Below are positions 8,058 through 16,574 of a stretch of 64,000 nucleotides of DNA, piece after piece. The DNA comes from Acidobacteriota bacterium (GTDB taxonomy: Bacteria; Acidobacteriota; Blastocatellia; Pyrinomonadales; Pyrinomonadaceae), in contig JADKBM010000016.1 in assembly GCA_016715115.1 (NCBI GenBank), forward strand, positions 310,001 to 374,000, written 5' to 3'. A model generated the notes under the pieces. The model saw only the letters and a program-made list of their open reading frames with translations, had not been told where the DNA came from and made no database searches. Each line of letters starts with the position of its first letter. Position 1 is the first letter of the stretch. The position numbers were made by a program, and so were the translations under genes.

Positions 8058-9479
8058 TTACGGGAAGATCCCGAGTTCCGTGTAGCACGCCGCGACCTTG
8101 TCGATGGCGTTCATAAACGCAGCCGTCCGCAGGTTCAAAACCTTCGGATTCGACTTCAGGATCTCGCGGATCTGGTGATAAGACGTGATCATCGTCTCTT
8201 CGAGTCCGGAATAGACGAGATCCTTTTCGTCCGCCCCTCTCGCAACGACGCGCCGTTCGTCAGCCGTCAGCGGGCGGCCGGTTTCGCGTTCGATGATGCT
8301 CAGGATCTTCTCGTACGCGCCTTGTTCGAAGCGTTTTTCCATACGTCCGAAACGCACGTGCGAAAGATTCTTGAGCCACTCGAAATACGAGACCGTGACG
8401 CCGCCGGCGTTGATGTAAACGTCCGGCACGACCATAATTCCCTTCGCATCAAGAATCACCTCGGCATCGGCCGTGATCGGGCCGTTGGCCGCTTCACCGA
8501 TGATCTTGGCCTTGACGCGCGGAGCGTTGTCGGCCGTGATCTGATTTTCGAGCGCCGCCGGAATCAGAATGTCGCATTCCAGTTCAAGCGCCTGCTCCCG
8601 AGCGGCGAGATTGGTGGCGCCAGGGAAGTTCATCATTGAACCGTTTTCCTTGCGGAACGCCATTACCGCTTCGAGATCGAGTCCGTCGGCGTTGTAGATC
8701 CCGCCTTCATATTCCGAAAGCGCAATGATCTTCGCGTCGGCTTCACGGAAAAACTTCGCGGCGTGATATCCGACGTTTCCGAGCCCCTGAACGACGACCG
8801 TCTTGCCGGCGATGCCGCGCGTCAGTCCGATCGCTTTCATATCGTCTTCCTGGTCGCAAGCTTCCTTCAGACCGTAGAAAACGCCGAGCCCGGTCGCTTC
8901 CGTACGTCCGCGGATTCCGCCTTGCGAAACCGATTTGCCGGTGACGCAGCCGAGCGCGTCGATCTGATCACCGTGGAACGCGAGATACGTGTCCGCGATC
9001 CACGCCATTTCGCGCGGACCGGTACCATAGTCGGGCGCCGGGACATCGACCGCCGGCCCGATAAAGTTCTTGCGGATCAACTCGGCCGTGTAACGGCGAG
9101 TGATGCTCTGAAGTTCATCAACCGTGTAATTCTTGGGGTTGATCTTGACCGCGCCTTTCGCGCCGCCGAACGGCACGTCAACGATCGCGCACTTGTAGGT
9201 CATAAGCGTCGCGAGCGCGATAACTTCGTCCTGATTCGCTTCTTCCGAATAACGGATTCCGCCCTTCACAGGCAGCTTATGATGACTGTGTTCGGCGCGC
9301 CAAGCAGTTATTACTTCATATTTATCGCCGCGCCGCACCGGAAATTGGAATGAATAAACGCTGTTGCAGGTTTTGATCTGCTTCAGCAAACCTTCGGCGT
9401 GACCGGTAAGGTTCGCCGCCTTGTCGAAATATCGGTCAACACTTGCCAAAAAACTATGGCCGTCTCCCATTGCACTCAT
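8058..9479 (-). CDS. gdhA: Glu/Leu/Phe/Val-type (glutamate) dehydrogenase
   Basis: 473 residues, starting at 9479 with AAGGGGAA upstream. The dimerisation/substrate domain comes first, with KLPVKGGIRYSEEANQDEV and the catalytic-lysine region PFGGAKGAVKINP; then PAPDYGTGPREMAWIADTY, and the NAD(P)-binding Rossmann motif VVQGLGNVGYHA near residue 230. It interconverts glutamate with 2-oxoglutarate plus ammonia in the cytoplasm. Cofactor preference is not decided from sequence, though GLGNVG is common in NAD types. The gene stands alone and ends at a strong terminator. Confidence 0.93.
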   Translation of the reverse strand: MSAMGDGHSFLASVDRYFDKAANLTGHAEGLLKQIKTCNSVYSFQFPVRRGDKYEVITAWRAEHSHHKLPVKGGIRYSEEANQDEVIALATLMTYKCAIVDVPFGGAKGAVKINPKNYTVDELQSITRRYTAELIRKNFIGPAVDVPAPDYGTGPREMAWIADTYLAFHGDQIDALGCVTGKSVSQGGIRGRTEATGLGVFYGLKEACDQEDDMKAIGLTRGIAGKTVVVQGLGNVGYHAAKFFREADAKIIALSEYEGGIYNADGLDLEAVMAFRKENGSMMNFPGATNLAAREQALELECDILIPAALENQITADNAPRVKAKIIGEAANGPITADAEVILDAKGIMVVPDVYINAGGVTVSYFEWLKNLSHVRFGRMEKRFEQGAYEKILSIIERETGRPLTADERRVVARGADEKDLVYSGLEETMITSYHQIREILKSNPKVLNLRTAAFMNAIDKVAACYTELGIFP

Positions 9480-9646
9480 AATATTTCCCCTTTTTTCATA
9501 GATTTAGAAACACCTGAAGTTATTTTTATTCTAACGCAGTTTGACGGTCACCGAAAGCGGTTTTCACAAGATTTGGAAAAACCAACCCCACTTTTTCGGG
9601 CGTCTGCCGGAATGCGGCGCGCCTCGACGGGTTGCGCCGGACCTGA

Positions 9647-9675
9647 TTCACATCGCCCGCCGATTTGTGTATAAT
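9647..9675 (+). promoter_or_regulatory. Sigma70-type promoter for the lectin-domain gene
   Basis: TTCACA at 9647-9652 and a perfect TATAAT at 9670-9675 are separated by 17 bp. The start codon at 9840 is about 160 bases downstream, giving a long leader in which no structured element was recognised. It also accounts for the otherwise empty gap 9480-9839. Confidence 0.6.
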
Positions 9676-9839
9676 TCCCCAAGTTCGCGCCGCGCGTTTT
9701 TTTGCAACTTGCTCCGACATATATTCATCTTTTGACTTTGGTTTGTTCGGAAATCCCCGAGGTTGCTTCGATCCCTTTTCCCGTTCTTGCCGCAGAGGCG
9801 CGGCCGCCGGCGACAACCGACCGATCCGTTGGAGGAACT

Positions 9840-10661
9840 ATGTTTTTACGATCACGATTCGTCCGCATCTCGACCACACTCGGCTTGATCCTGTCGATCG
9901 CCCTGCTCAGTTTCGGCGACACGATCCGCCTCAAGGACGGCAGCATTATCAAAGGCCGCATCGTCAGCTTCGCCGAAGGCAAGTTCACGGTGCAGATCGG
10001 CGAGGGCTCTCGGCAACGGCAAATGGTGTTTTTCGCGGACGAGGTCGAATCGATCGAGTTTGACGGAACGACCGGCATTTCGACCCTGAAGACCCAGCTC
10101 CCGAACCGCACGAATTCGAATACCGCGACCCCCGACGCGACGCCGAAGCCGAGTCCGACTCCGAACCGTTCGGTGATCATAACCGATAATACGACGCAGC
10201 CGACTCCGACACCGACTCCGGTATTTTCGCCCGTACCGACGCCGACGCCTTTGCCGACGCCTTCGAGTACGCCGGTCGTTTCGAAGATCAAACCGGTTGT
10301 GCTCAACGTCAAGGTACTCGCCGACAATACGGCCAACGGTTGGACCAATTCGCAATGGGTGGTCAAAAAGGGGCAGAAGATACGAATCTCGGCGAAGGGG
10401 CAGATCAATCTCGGCAACGGGCGATTTTCCGGGCCGGCCGGGATCAGTTCGCTTCCCGACAAGGACAAGCTTGTCCCGACCTCTGCAACCGGCGGACTGA
10501 TCGCCGTCATCGGCGACGACAACAACGAATTTCTTTTCATCGGAGCTTCCCGTGAATTCGTTGCGCCGCGAGACGGAGCGTTGTTTCTCGGCGTCAACGA
10601 AGGGGATCTGAACGACAACTCAGGGGCGTTCGATGTGACCGTCGAGATCGAAGTCAATTAG
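9840..10661 (+). CDS. Exported protein: small beta domain, Thr-Pro linker, LecA (PA-IL)-like C-terminal domain
   Basis: 273 residues. The start is fixed by GGAGG 4 bases upstream of the ATG at 9840 and by the signal peptide that follows (LGLILSIALLSFG). Residues of about 27-75 form a small SH3/Lsm-like beta segment (IRLKDGSIIKGRIVSF). A Thr-Pro linker (TPTPTPVFSPVPTPTP) spans roughly 95-140. The C-terminal 120 residues read like the PA-IL/LecA galactose-lectin fold: WVVKKGQKIRISAKGQI, then LIAVIGD, FVAPRDGALFLGVNEGDL and the closing beta strand. Calcium or sugar binding is plausible for that fold but is not shown here. A terminator follows. Confidence 0.75.
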   Translation: MFLRSRFVRISTTLGLILSIALLSFGDTIRLKDGSIIKGRIVSFAEGKFTVQIGEGSRQRQMVFFADEVESIEFDGTTGISTLKTQLPNRTNSNTATPDATPKPSPTPNRSVIITDNTTQPTPTPTPVFSPVPTPTPLPTPSSTPVVSKIKPVVLNVKVLADNTANGWTNSQWVVKKGQKIRISAKGQINLGNGRFSGPAGISSLPDKDKLVPTSATGGLIAVIGDDNNEFLFIGASREFVAPRDGALFLGVNEGDLNDNSGAFDVTVEIEVN

Positions 10662-10678
10662 TTGCGGTCAACAAAAGT

Positions 10679-10722
10679 AGTCGCACGGATGCCGATCGCG
10701 TCCGTGCGACTTCGTTTTGCTT
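10679..10722 (+). terminator. Intrinsic terminator after the lectin-domain gene
   Basis: AGTCGCACGGA (10679-10689) pairs perfectly with TCCGTGCGACT (10701-10711) over 11 bp, loop 11, followed by TCGTTTTGCTT. It is 18 bases past the stop codon. Confidence 0.75.
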
Positions 10723-10799
10723 CGCAACCTTGATAAAAACCAACTAAACATCCAGAATCGGTATCTAAAGTAGAAATTGCGCCCGTAACCCGAATTCTT

Positions 10800-12035
10800 A
10801 TGAAGATCAGAACCGCTTTCCGAACATTTTTGTCGCTATTGATCCTTTTCGGACTTTTCGCGAACACCTTCGCGCAGTCGAAGGTGCAGAAGGTTGACCC
10901 GAAGGATCAGAAGAAAAACACGCGGCCGACGCCGAAGACCGAAGAAGAACTCAAGAAAGAGGAAGAGGAACGGCGGCTTCGCGAGGAATCGAAAAATGCC
11001 GTCACCGATGACGAGGTTTTGACGATCAAGACCAACATCGTCAACGTCGACGCGGTCGTTTACGACAAGAAGTCGGGCCAGATCATCACCGGGCTCAAAA
11101 AGGAGAATTTCGCGATCTTTGAGAACGGCGTCAAACAGGAAGTTTCGCAATTCGCGACGCCCGATGCGCCGATCACGGTCTCGCTCGTCATCGAATACAG
11201 CAAATGGTCGGAAGCCATCGGATACGCGGCGAATCGCGGTTACGAGTCCGGGAAATACGAGGTCATCCGGCCGGCCGCCTACTTTTTGTCGAAGTTCATC
11301 AAACCGCCTGACGATTATGCGTCGGTCATTGCCTTCGACATTCGTCCGACGCCTTTGACGGATTTCACGAACGATCCGAACCGTCTGCGCCAGGTCGTCG
11401 ACCTTCTCGTCCGCAACAACCCAGCGTTTCGCGAGAACAATCTCTTCGACTCGATCAAATTCGCGCTCGTCGGCGGCAAGGGCGACACCGTCGTTCTTGA
11501 GAATTCAAAGGAAAAGTATCAGGAATACGGCGGAATGGTCAGCGTCAAATCCAAGCGCCGAGCGATCATTCTCGTCGCCTCGGGGCTCAATACTTTCAGC
11601 CGTTTGAACTATGACGACGTCCGCAAAGTGGTCCAGAGTTCTGGAATTCCGATCTACGTCGTCGGCACGGGCAATATGTTTTTCAAGCTATATGAGGACC
11701 GTTTGCCCGCGACCGACGGAGTCGACGGCACACCGGGACGAATGTCGTTCCAAATGGCGGCGAACTATTTGACGACCTTCGCCAAGGAATCGGGCGGCGC
11801 CTATTTCCCGGTGACATTCGAAAGCGAAGTGCCGAGCGTGCTGAATTCGATCAACGCGCTTTTGCGGAACCAATACAGTCTCGCCTACGACGCCACCGAC
11901 AAGCCGAAGGACGGAAAGAAGTACAAGCTCGAGGTAAAGGTCGACCTCAACGGCGACGGCATTTACGAAGAAAAGCAACTCGTCGTCCAGCACCGGCCTT
12001 TCTACACGGCGGAAAAGGAAAAGGTCAAAAAGTGA
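10800..12035 (+). CDS. Exported VWFA-domain protein of the acidobacterial type
   Basis: 411 residues: a signal peptide ending at TFAQ, a charged linker (KKEEEERRLREESKN), a short conserved beta domain (VNVDAVVYDKKSGQIITGLKKENFAIFENG split over residues 75-110), then a VWA fold. The layout is that of the VWFA-related family described in acidobacteria. The usual metal-site DxSxS is not intact: the first strand reads SLVIEYSKWSE, with E in place of the first Asp, so metal-dependent binding may be weakened. The final part (YKLEVKVDLNGDGIYEEK) is a beta domain. Probably an extracytoplasmic adhesion or scaffold protein. Confidence 0.85.
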   Translation: MKIRTAFRTFLSLLILFGLFANTFAQSKVQKVDPKDQKKNTRPTPKTEEELKKEEEERRLREESKNAVTDDEVLTIKTNIVNVDAVVYDKKSGQIITGLKKENFAIFENGVKQEVSQFATPDAPITVSLVIEYSKWSEAIGYAANRGYESGKYEVIRPAAYFLSKFIKPPDDYASVIAFDIRPTPLTDFTNDPNRLRQVVDLLVRNNPAFRENNLFDSIKFALVGGKGDTVVLENSKEKYQEYGGMVSVKSKRRAIILVASGLNTFSRLNYDDVRKVVQSSGIPIYVVGTGNMFFKLYEDRLPATDGVDGTPGRMSFQMAANYLTTFAKESGGAYFPVTFESEVPSVLNSINALLRNQYSLAYDATDKPKDGKKYKLEVKVDLNGDGIYEEKQLVVQHRPFYTAEKEKVKK

Positions 12036-12453
12036 AAAAGGGATGAGCGAATGTGATTCTTGCCGTTACTTATCGATTCATATGATTCGAAATCGAGCCG
12101 GGAGAGATTTTGCTCGTTCTTATTAATTGGTTGAACTCCGCTTTTTCCGGTTGGTTCACCTCAGAGCAATTTCGTTTATGCTTCGATGGAATCCGAGGTT
12201 ATTGATCCGAAACGGATTCCGGGCCAAGTTTCTTCTTAGTTACTGACCGTCGAAAGCAATGCTTTGCGCACATCCGGGCGGCAAACGGCTGCAAATCCCG
12301 GCGTTTCGAATCCGAAACCGAGGATGTTTGTGATATTCTGACCAAACCTTCTGGAAGTGCGAGGATTCGCGATTATAAGTTCATTTATGACAAAAACCTG
12401 ATTGCGGATGGTTGATCGTTTCGCCGTCCGCCGGAAAATCGGAGGACGGGCCA
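12036..12453. other. Intergenic stretch without a supported feature
   Basis: 418 bases between the VWA gene and a small ORF. Short open frames on both strands lack ribosome sites and coding character. No convincing hairpin with a T-run, no tandem words and no recognisable RNA gene were seen. Confidence 0.5.
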
Positions 12454-12675
12454 ATGATCGGCAAGAAATCGATTGTCACCGACAGCAACAAGTTTAACGA
12501 AAATCAAGCGGCGCTCGACCGGGTCGCCGGAACTCACTCAAGATCACGCCGGCACATAAGCTCCGCGAACGCCGACGAACTGATCGGAACTCTTTCCGAT
12601 GCGTATGAGAACCGTCGGGCGCGCCAGGTTCTCGAATGGGAGAAAGCGCGCCGCGGTCGATTAATGGATCTCTGA
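12454..12675 (+). CDS. Small hypothetical protein
   Basis: 73 residues beginning MIGKKSIVTDSNKFNENQAA, with GGAGG 8 bases upstream of the ATG at 12454; a longer frame from 12412 has no such site. The product is polar and basic, with no signal peptide or membrane segment (a helical C-terminus such as AYENRRARQVLEWEKARRGR). It ends 3 bases before the HEAT-protein start, so it is probably the first gene of that operon. Not recognised; function unknown. Confidence 0.55.
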   Translation: MIGKKSIVTDSNKFNENQAALDRVAGTHSRSRRHISSANADELIGTLSDAYENRRARQVLEWEKARRGRLMDL

Positions 12676-12678
12676 ACA

Positions 12679-13539
12679 ATGCCCCGAACTTCTGCTTCTG
12701 CATTATTCCTGTTTCTGGTCATCGCCTCGTCCGCGTTCGCGGTGCGCGCGCAGGACCTTTCGCGGTTTGCGGATGCGATCCGCGCCGGCACGTCGGAGGA
12801 AAAGCGCACGGCGCTGTTCGATCTTCGCAATCTGCGCACCGCGGAAGCTTCGCGGATCGCGGCCGCAGCGCTGAGCGATCCCGACGCGGCAGTCCGCGCG
12901 ACGGCGGCGATGTCGGTGGTATTTCTTCCCAAGGACGAAGCCGTCACGGCGCTGACACCGAATCTCTCGGACAAGGACGCGTTCGTCCGCGGCGAAACGG
13001 CCTCGGCACTCGGCACCGTGCGTTCGGCCCTCGCGATCGACGCGCTGACGGAAGTCATCAATCGCGACCCGTCTCTCGCGGTGCGCGGCGCGGCATTGCG
13101 CGCGCTCGGCGACATCGGCGACGCGAAAGCGGTGCCGGCGCTGACCGATTTTTTGATTGCGAAACCAAAGGAATCGAACGGATTCGAACGCCGGTCGGCG
13201 GCGCGGTCGATCGGGCGCATCGCGCAAACGCTCCAATCCGGCGGATACGATCTGACGACGCCGGAGAGTTTTCTTCCGCCCAAATACAAAACGGCGCGCG
13301 AGGTGCGCGATCTTGAAGCTGCGTATCCGGTGTTCCGTGAGGCAGTGAGGGTTCTGAAAACGGTCGTTGCCGGCAAACGCGACGCGGCCGACACCCGGCG
13401 CGAGGCGGCCTATGCGCTCGGCGCGATCTCGAAAAACTCGATCGCATTTCTTGAAAACTGCGCCCAGTCACCGGATGTTTATCTCGCCGAGATCTGCCGC
13501 GAAGGCGCTCTGCGCGCGTCGCCTGCCGAAAAACGATGA
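12679..13539 (+). CDS. Exported HEAT-repeat protein
   Basis: 286 residues with a signal peptide (LFLFLVIASSAFAVRAQ). Alpha-helical HEAT/armadillo-type repeats follow, each with 'DPDAAVRATAAMSV' or 'DPSLAVRGAALRALGDIG' type units, about five in all. HEAT arrays are protein-interaction scaffolds. The stop overlaps the birA start by ATGA, so the two are translationally coupled although no functional link is known. High GC and heavy use of GCG/CGC give this gene a stronger codon bias than its neighbours. Confidence 0.82.
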   Translation: MPRTSASALFLFLVIASSAFAVRAQDLSRFADAIRAGTSEEKRTALFDLRNLRTAEASRIAAAALSDPDAAVRATAAMSVVFLPKDEAVTALTPNLSDKDAFVRGETASALGTVRSALAIDALTEVINRDPSLAVRGAALRALGDIGDAKAVPALTDFLIAKPKESNGFERRSAARSIGRIAQTLQSGGYDLTTPESFLPPKYKTAREVRDLEAAYPVFREAVRVLKTVVAGKRDAADTRREAAYALGAISKNSIAFLENCAQSPDVYLAEICREGALRASPAEKR

Positions 13540-14267
13540 ATTTCACGATCCTTCGCTTTGACACGCTCGATTCGACCAACACCGAAGCGCTGAATGAGGC
13601 GAGGCTCGGCGCCGACGAAGGCCTGACGATCGTCGCCAAACGGCAAACCGCGGGCCGCGGGCGAAACGGACGCACTTGGATTTCCGCCGAGAATTCGGGG
13701 CTGTATGTCAGCGTCGTTTTGCGGCCGCGCATCGAAATGCGTCTCGTGCCGCTCATAACTTTGCTGACCGCGGTTGCGGTTTCGGACGTTCTTCGCGAAA
13801 ATTACAAACTCGATCCGGATATCAAGTGGGTCAACGACGTTCACGTCGGCGGCAAAAAGATCTGCGGGATACTTGCCGAATTGACTGAAACGCGGACTGG
13901 GCCGGCGATCGTGGTCGGGATCGGGATCAATCTGAGATCGTCGAATTTTCCGCCGGAACTCGCCGGTATCGCGACCTCGATCGAGGTCGAGACCGGGAAG
14001 GTGACGACGGCTGACGAACTGCTTGACGGACTTTTAGGATTTTTCGGATATTTGTATGACCGTTTCGGCGATGAGCCCGGTTTCGTGATCGACGAATGGG
14101 CGGCGCGTTCGTCATATTTTCGCGGCAAGCAGGTCCGCGTCGCGACCGGCGGCGAAACCGTCACCGGCGTGACCGACGGCCTCGAACACAACGGCGCGCT
14201 GCGCGTCCGGACCGAATCCGGCGAGGTGAGGATCGTCCAGGCCGGAGACGTCGAGCAGCTGCGTTGA
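13536..14267 (+). CDS. birA: Biotin--[acetyl-CoA-carboxylase] ligase (no DNA-binding domain)
   Basis: 243 residues. The ATP/biotinyl-AMP loop is seen as KRQTAGRGRNGRTWIS (residues of about 35-50), followed by KWVNDVHVGGKKICGILAE and VVGIGINL. It attaches biotin to carrier lysines, mainly acetyl-CoA carboxylase. The N-terminal helix-turn-helix of bifunctional BirA is absent, so this is a monofunctional ligase. The C-terminal SH3-like domain is present (GVTDGLEHNGALRVRTESG). birA next to coaX, as here apart from VanW and a small gene, is a common arrangement. The stop codon itself is the first part of array B. Confidence 0.93.
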   Translation: MNFTILRFDTLDSTNTEALNEARLGADEGLTIVAKRQTAGRGRNGRTWISAENSGLYVSVVLRPRIEMRLVPLITLLTAVAVSDVLRENYKLDPDIKWVNDVHVGGKKICGILAELTETRTGPAIVVGIGINLRSSNFPPELAGIATSIEVETGKVTTADELLDGLLGFFGYLYDRFGDEPGFVIDEWAARSSYFRGKQVRVATGGETVTGVTDGLEHNGALRVRTESGEVRIVQAGDVEQLR

Positions 14268-14669
14268 GAACTGGGAACTGGGAACTGAGAACTGAGAACT
14301 GAGAACTGAGAACTGAGAACTGGGAACTGAGAACTGATAGCTGATAACTGATAGCTGATAGCTGATAATTGATAACTGATAACTGATAGAGCTGATAATT
14401 GATAACTGATAACTGATAGCTGATAACTGATAGTTGTGGGTTCAACTCTTGTCTCGGAGAACTGTCAGTGATCAGCTATCAGTTGCCACTTATCAGCTAT
14501 CAGCTATCAGTTATCAGCTATCAGTTATCAGCTTTCAGCTTTCAGCTTTCAGCTTTCAGCTATCAGCTATCAGCTATCAGCTATCAGTTATCAGCTATCA
14601 GTTATCAGCTATCAGTTATCAGCTCTTTCAGTTATCAGTTATCAGTTATATCAGTTATCAGTTATCAGC
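14265..14669. repeat. Array B: heptamer words GAACTGR and CTGATAR with inverted arms
   Basis: It begins inside the birA stop codon (TGAGAACTGG). 14265-14335 is GAACTGG/GAACTGA words; 14335-14433 is CTGATAA/CTGATAG words; a spacer of about 40 bases follows; then 14475-14669 is the reverse complement (ATCAGCT/ATCAGTT words, with some TTTCAGC). Period 7 throughout. The two CTGATAR arms can form a hairpin of roughly 100 bp. The array runs to within a base of the VanW start codon, leaving that gene without a visible ribosome site. Confidence 0.9.
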
Positions 14670-15475
14670 ATGAGATTTTCTGAAATTCATCCGGTCATTT
14701 ACCACACGCGGGTCTGGCAGTTGCGTCTGGCGCGCAGGTTCAGGGACGCGCGGAGCGGCGTCCGGTTCGCGTCGGAACAGGCGGGCGAAACGCTTCCGCT
14801 GACCGTCAAGAATCATCAGTCGCTTCTCCGCCGCAAACTGGGATCGCTCGATATGCGGTTTCAGGAGAACAAGGTGACGAATCTCGAGATCGCGCGGCAA
14901 CCGATCGACGGGCTTTTGGTCAAACCGGGCGAGACGTTCTCTTTCTGGCAGAGGGTCGGCGAGACAACTTCAAAAAAGGCTACCTCGAAGGCCTTCAGCT
15001 ATCGCGAGGAGAGATCAAGACCGGCATCGGCGGCGGACTCTGCCAACTCGCGAATCTGCTGCTCTGGATGGCCTTCCATTCGCCGCTCGAGATCGCCGAA
15101 CGGCATCATCACAGCTTCGACCCGTTTCCCGACGACCGGCGTGCACTCCCTTTCGGCAGCGGCGCCAGCGTTTTCTACAATTACATCGACCTCCGTTTTT
15201 TCAACCCGACGGAACACACGTTCCAGTTTCGGGTCCGGCTGACGGACGAGCATCTCAAAGGCTCGATTCTTTCATCAGTCGAACTTCCGACGACCTATCA
15301 CGTCGTCGAGCGCGGACATCGTTTCGTTCGCAAGAACGACAAGAATTACCGCCAGAACGAGATCTGGCGCGAGGTCATCGACCGCCGCACAGGAAATGTC
15401 ATCGAGACCGAGTTGCTGGTCAAAAACTTCGCCGAGGTCAAATACGAATTGAATTTTCCTGCCGGAGAGTGTTAA
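14670..15475 (+). pseudogene. VanW-family protein, reading frame broken by a -1 shift
   Basis: The first frame starts at 14670 and carries the N-terminal VanW region up to LLVKPGETFSFWQRVGETTSKK. The downstream frame, offset by -1, continues GYLEGLQLSRGEIKTGIGGG and includes LCQLANLLLW, HHHSFDPFPDD and RFFNPTEHTFQ to 15475, a normal-length family member of about 268 residues once joined. The break lies exactly at A AAA AAG (14972-14978), with codons AAA AAG in frame. VanW-family proteins occur in some glycopeptide-resistance clusters but mostly have unknown cell-envelope roles. The lesion may be a lost A (mutation or assembly error) or a programmed -1 frameshift. Confidence 0.8.
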
Positions 15476-15488
15476 CGTTTACAAGCTT

Positions 15489-15809
15489 ATGAATAACGAG
15501 TTTGAATTTGACCACGACGAAGAGTTCGAGGATCCAGAAGGCATTTTTGAAGATTTCGAGGAATTCGATCCCGAAGAGGTCAAGATGCGCACCGCGATCC
15601 TCTCGAAAAACGATATGATCGCGCTTCTCTGCGTCAAAACCGCCGATCAGGGCGGAGCTATATGCCGTGTCGATCCGCGCGAACCGACGCCTTCAGTTCA
15701 ACTTTACGACGACCCGGCGAAAGCCCTCGAATGGTTCCACAAGAGCCTCCGCACAAGCCGTCGAAACGGCTGGCAGCTTGTTTACGACGGCCTTCCGCTC
15801 CAAGGTTAA
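15489..15809 (+). CDS. Small acidic hypothetical protein
   Basis: 106 residues. The first 32 are extremely acidic (EFEFDHDEEFEDPEGIFED), followed by a mixed alpha/beta stretch (AILSKNDMIALLCVKTADQG ... PAKALEWFHKSLRTSRRNGW). No signal peptide or membrane segment. It sits 13 bases after the VanW frame and 21 bases before coaX, in the same direction, so it is probably co-transcribed. Not recognised. Confidence 0.7.
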   Translation: MNNEFEFDHDEEFEDPEGIFEDFEEFDPEEVKMRTAILSKNDMIALLCVKTADQGGAICRVDPREPTPSVQLYDDPAKALEWFHKSLRTSRRNGWQLVYDGLPLQG

Positions 15810-15830
15810 CTTCCTTTTTTGCAATTATTT

Positions 15831-16574
15831 ATGCTTCTGGCGATCGACATCGGAAATTCGGCGACGAAGTTCGGTGTCTTCGACGGCGAGCGGCTTGTCA
15901 AACGCTTTACGGCTCCGACGATCCGCGGGAAATCCGCGTCCGAGATCTTCGAATCGATCGCGGACGAGGTCGATTTCCGGGTCGAACGCGTCGTCATCTC
16001 GTCGGTCGTGACGGAGTTGATCGAAGCCTTCAAGGAGCTTTCGGAAGAGCGCTTCAACCAAACGCCCGTGATCGTCGATTCGACGTTCGATTTCGGATTG
16101 AAGGTCGCGTACGACCCGCCGTCGAATGCCGGGACCGACCGCCTCGTGGCCGCGTCGGCCGCCGTCAGGAAATACGGCAAACCCTGCATTGTCTGCAGTT
16201 TCGGAACAGCGACGACGGTCGATGCGGTCAATTCGAAGGGCGAATTCGTCGGCGGCGCGATCGCGCCCGGGATCAACACTCTCGGCGAAGCCTTGTTTCT
16301 GAAGACATCGAAACTCCCGCGCGTCGAACTCGTCAAACCGAAAAGCGCGATCGGCGATTCGACCGCGGAATGCATTCAGTCCGGGATTTTTTACGGTTAC
16401 GTCGGGCTCGTCCGCGAGCTGATCACGAGAATCAAGCACGAACTCGGCGAACCGGCGACGGTCGTCGCCACCGGCGGCTTCGTTTCGCTGGTCGCCGGCG
16501 AGATCGATCTGCTCGACCACGCCGACGAACTCCTTATTCTCGAGGGCCTCAGGGATCTTGCTACGGAACGATGA
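15831..16574 (+). CDS. coaX: Type III pantothenate kinase
   Basis: 247 residues from the ATG at 15831, chosen because MLLAIDIGNSATKFGVFDGE places the phosphate-binding DxGNSxTK motif at the N-terminus, as in all CoaX proteins. Further motifs: NAGTDRLVAASAA, CSFGTATTVDAV, GGAIAPG and VVATGGF. It phosphorylates pantothenate, the first step of coenzyme A synthesis, and is the feedback-insensitive, monovalent-cation-dependent class. It overlaps the 3' end of the convergent gene on the minus strand by 14 bp. Confidence 0.93.
   Translation: MLLAIDIGNSATKFGVFDGERLVKRFTAPTIRGKSASEIFESIADEVDFRVERVVISSVVTELIEAFKELSEERFNQTPVIVDSTFDFGLKVAYDPPSNAGTDRLVAASAAVRKYGKPCIVCSFGTATTVDAVNSKGEFVGGAIAPGINTLGEALFLKTSKLPRVELVKPKSAIGDSTAECIQSGIFYGYVGLVRELITRIKHELGEPATVVATGGFVSLVAGEIDLLDHADELLILEGLRDLATER

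Noticed and set aside
12036..12453. Possible riboswitch before the small ORF and HEAT gene
   Set aside because: G-rich and A-rich patches hinted at a structured leader, but no conserved aptamer core or expression platform could be drawn.
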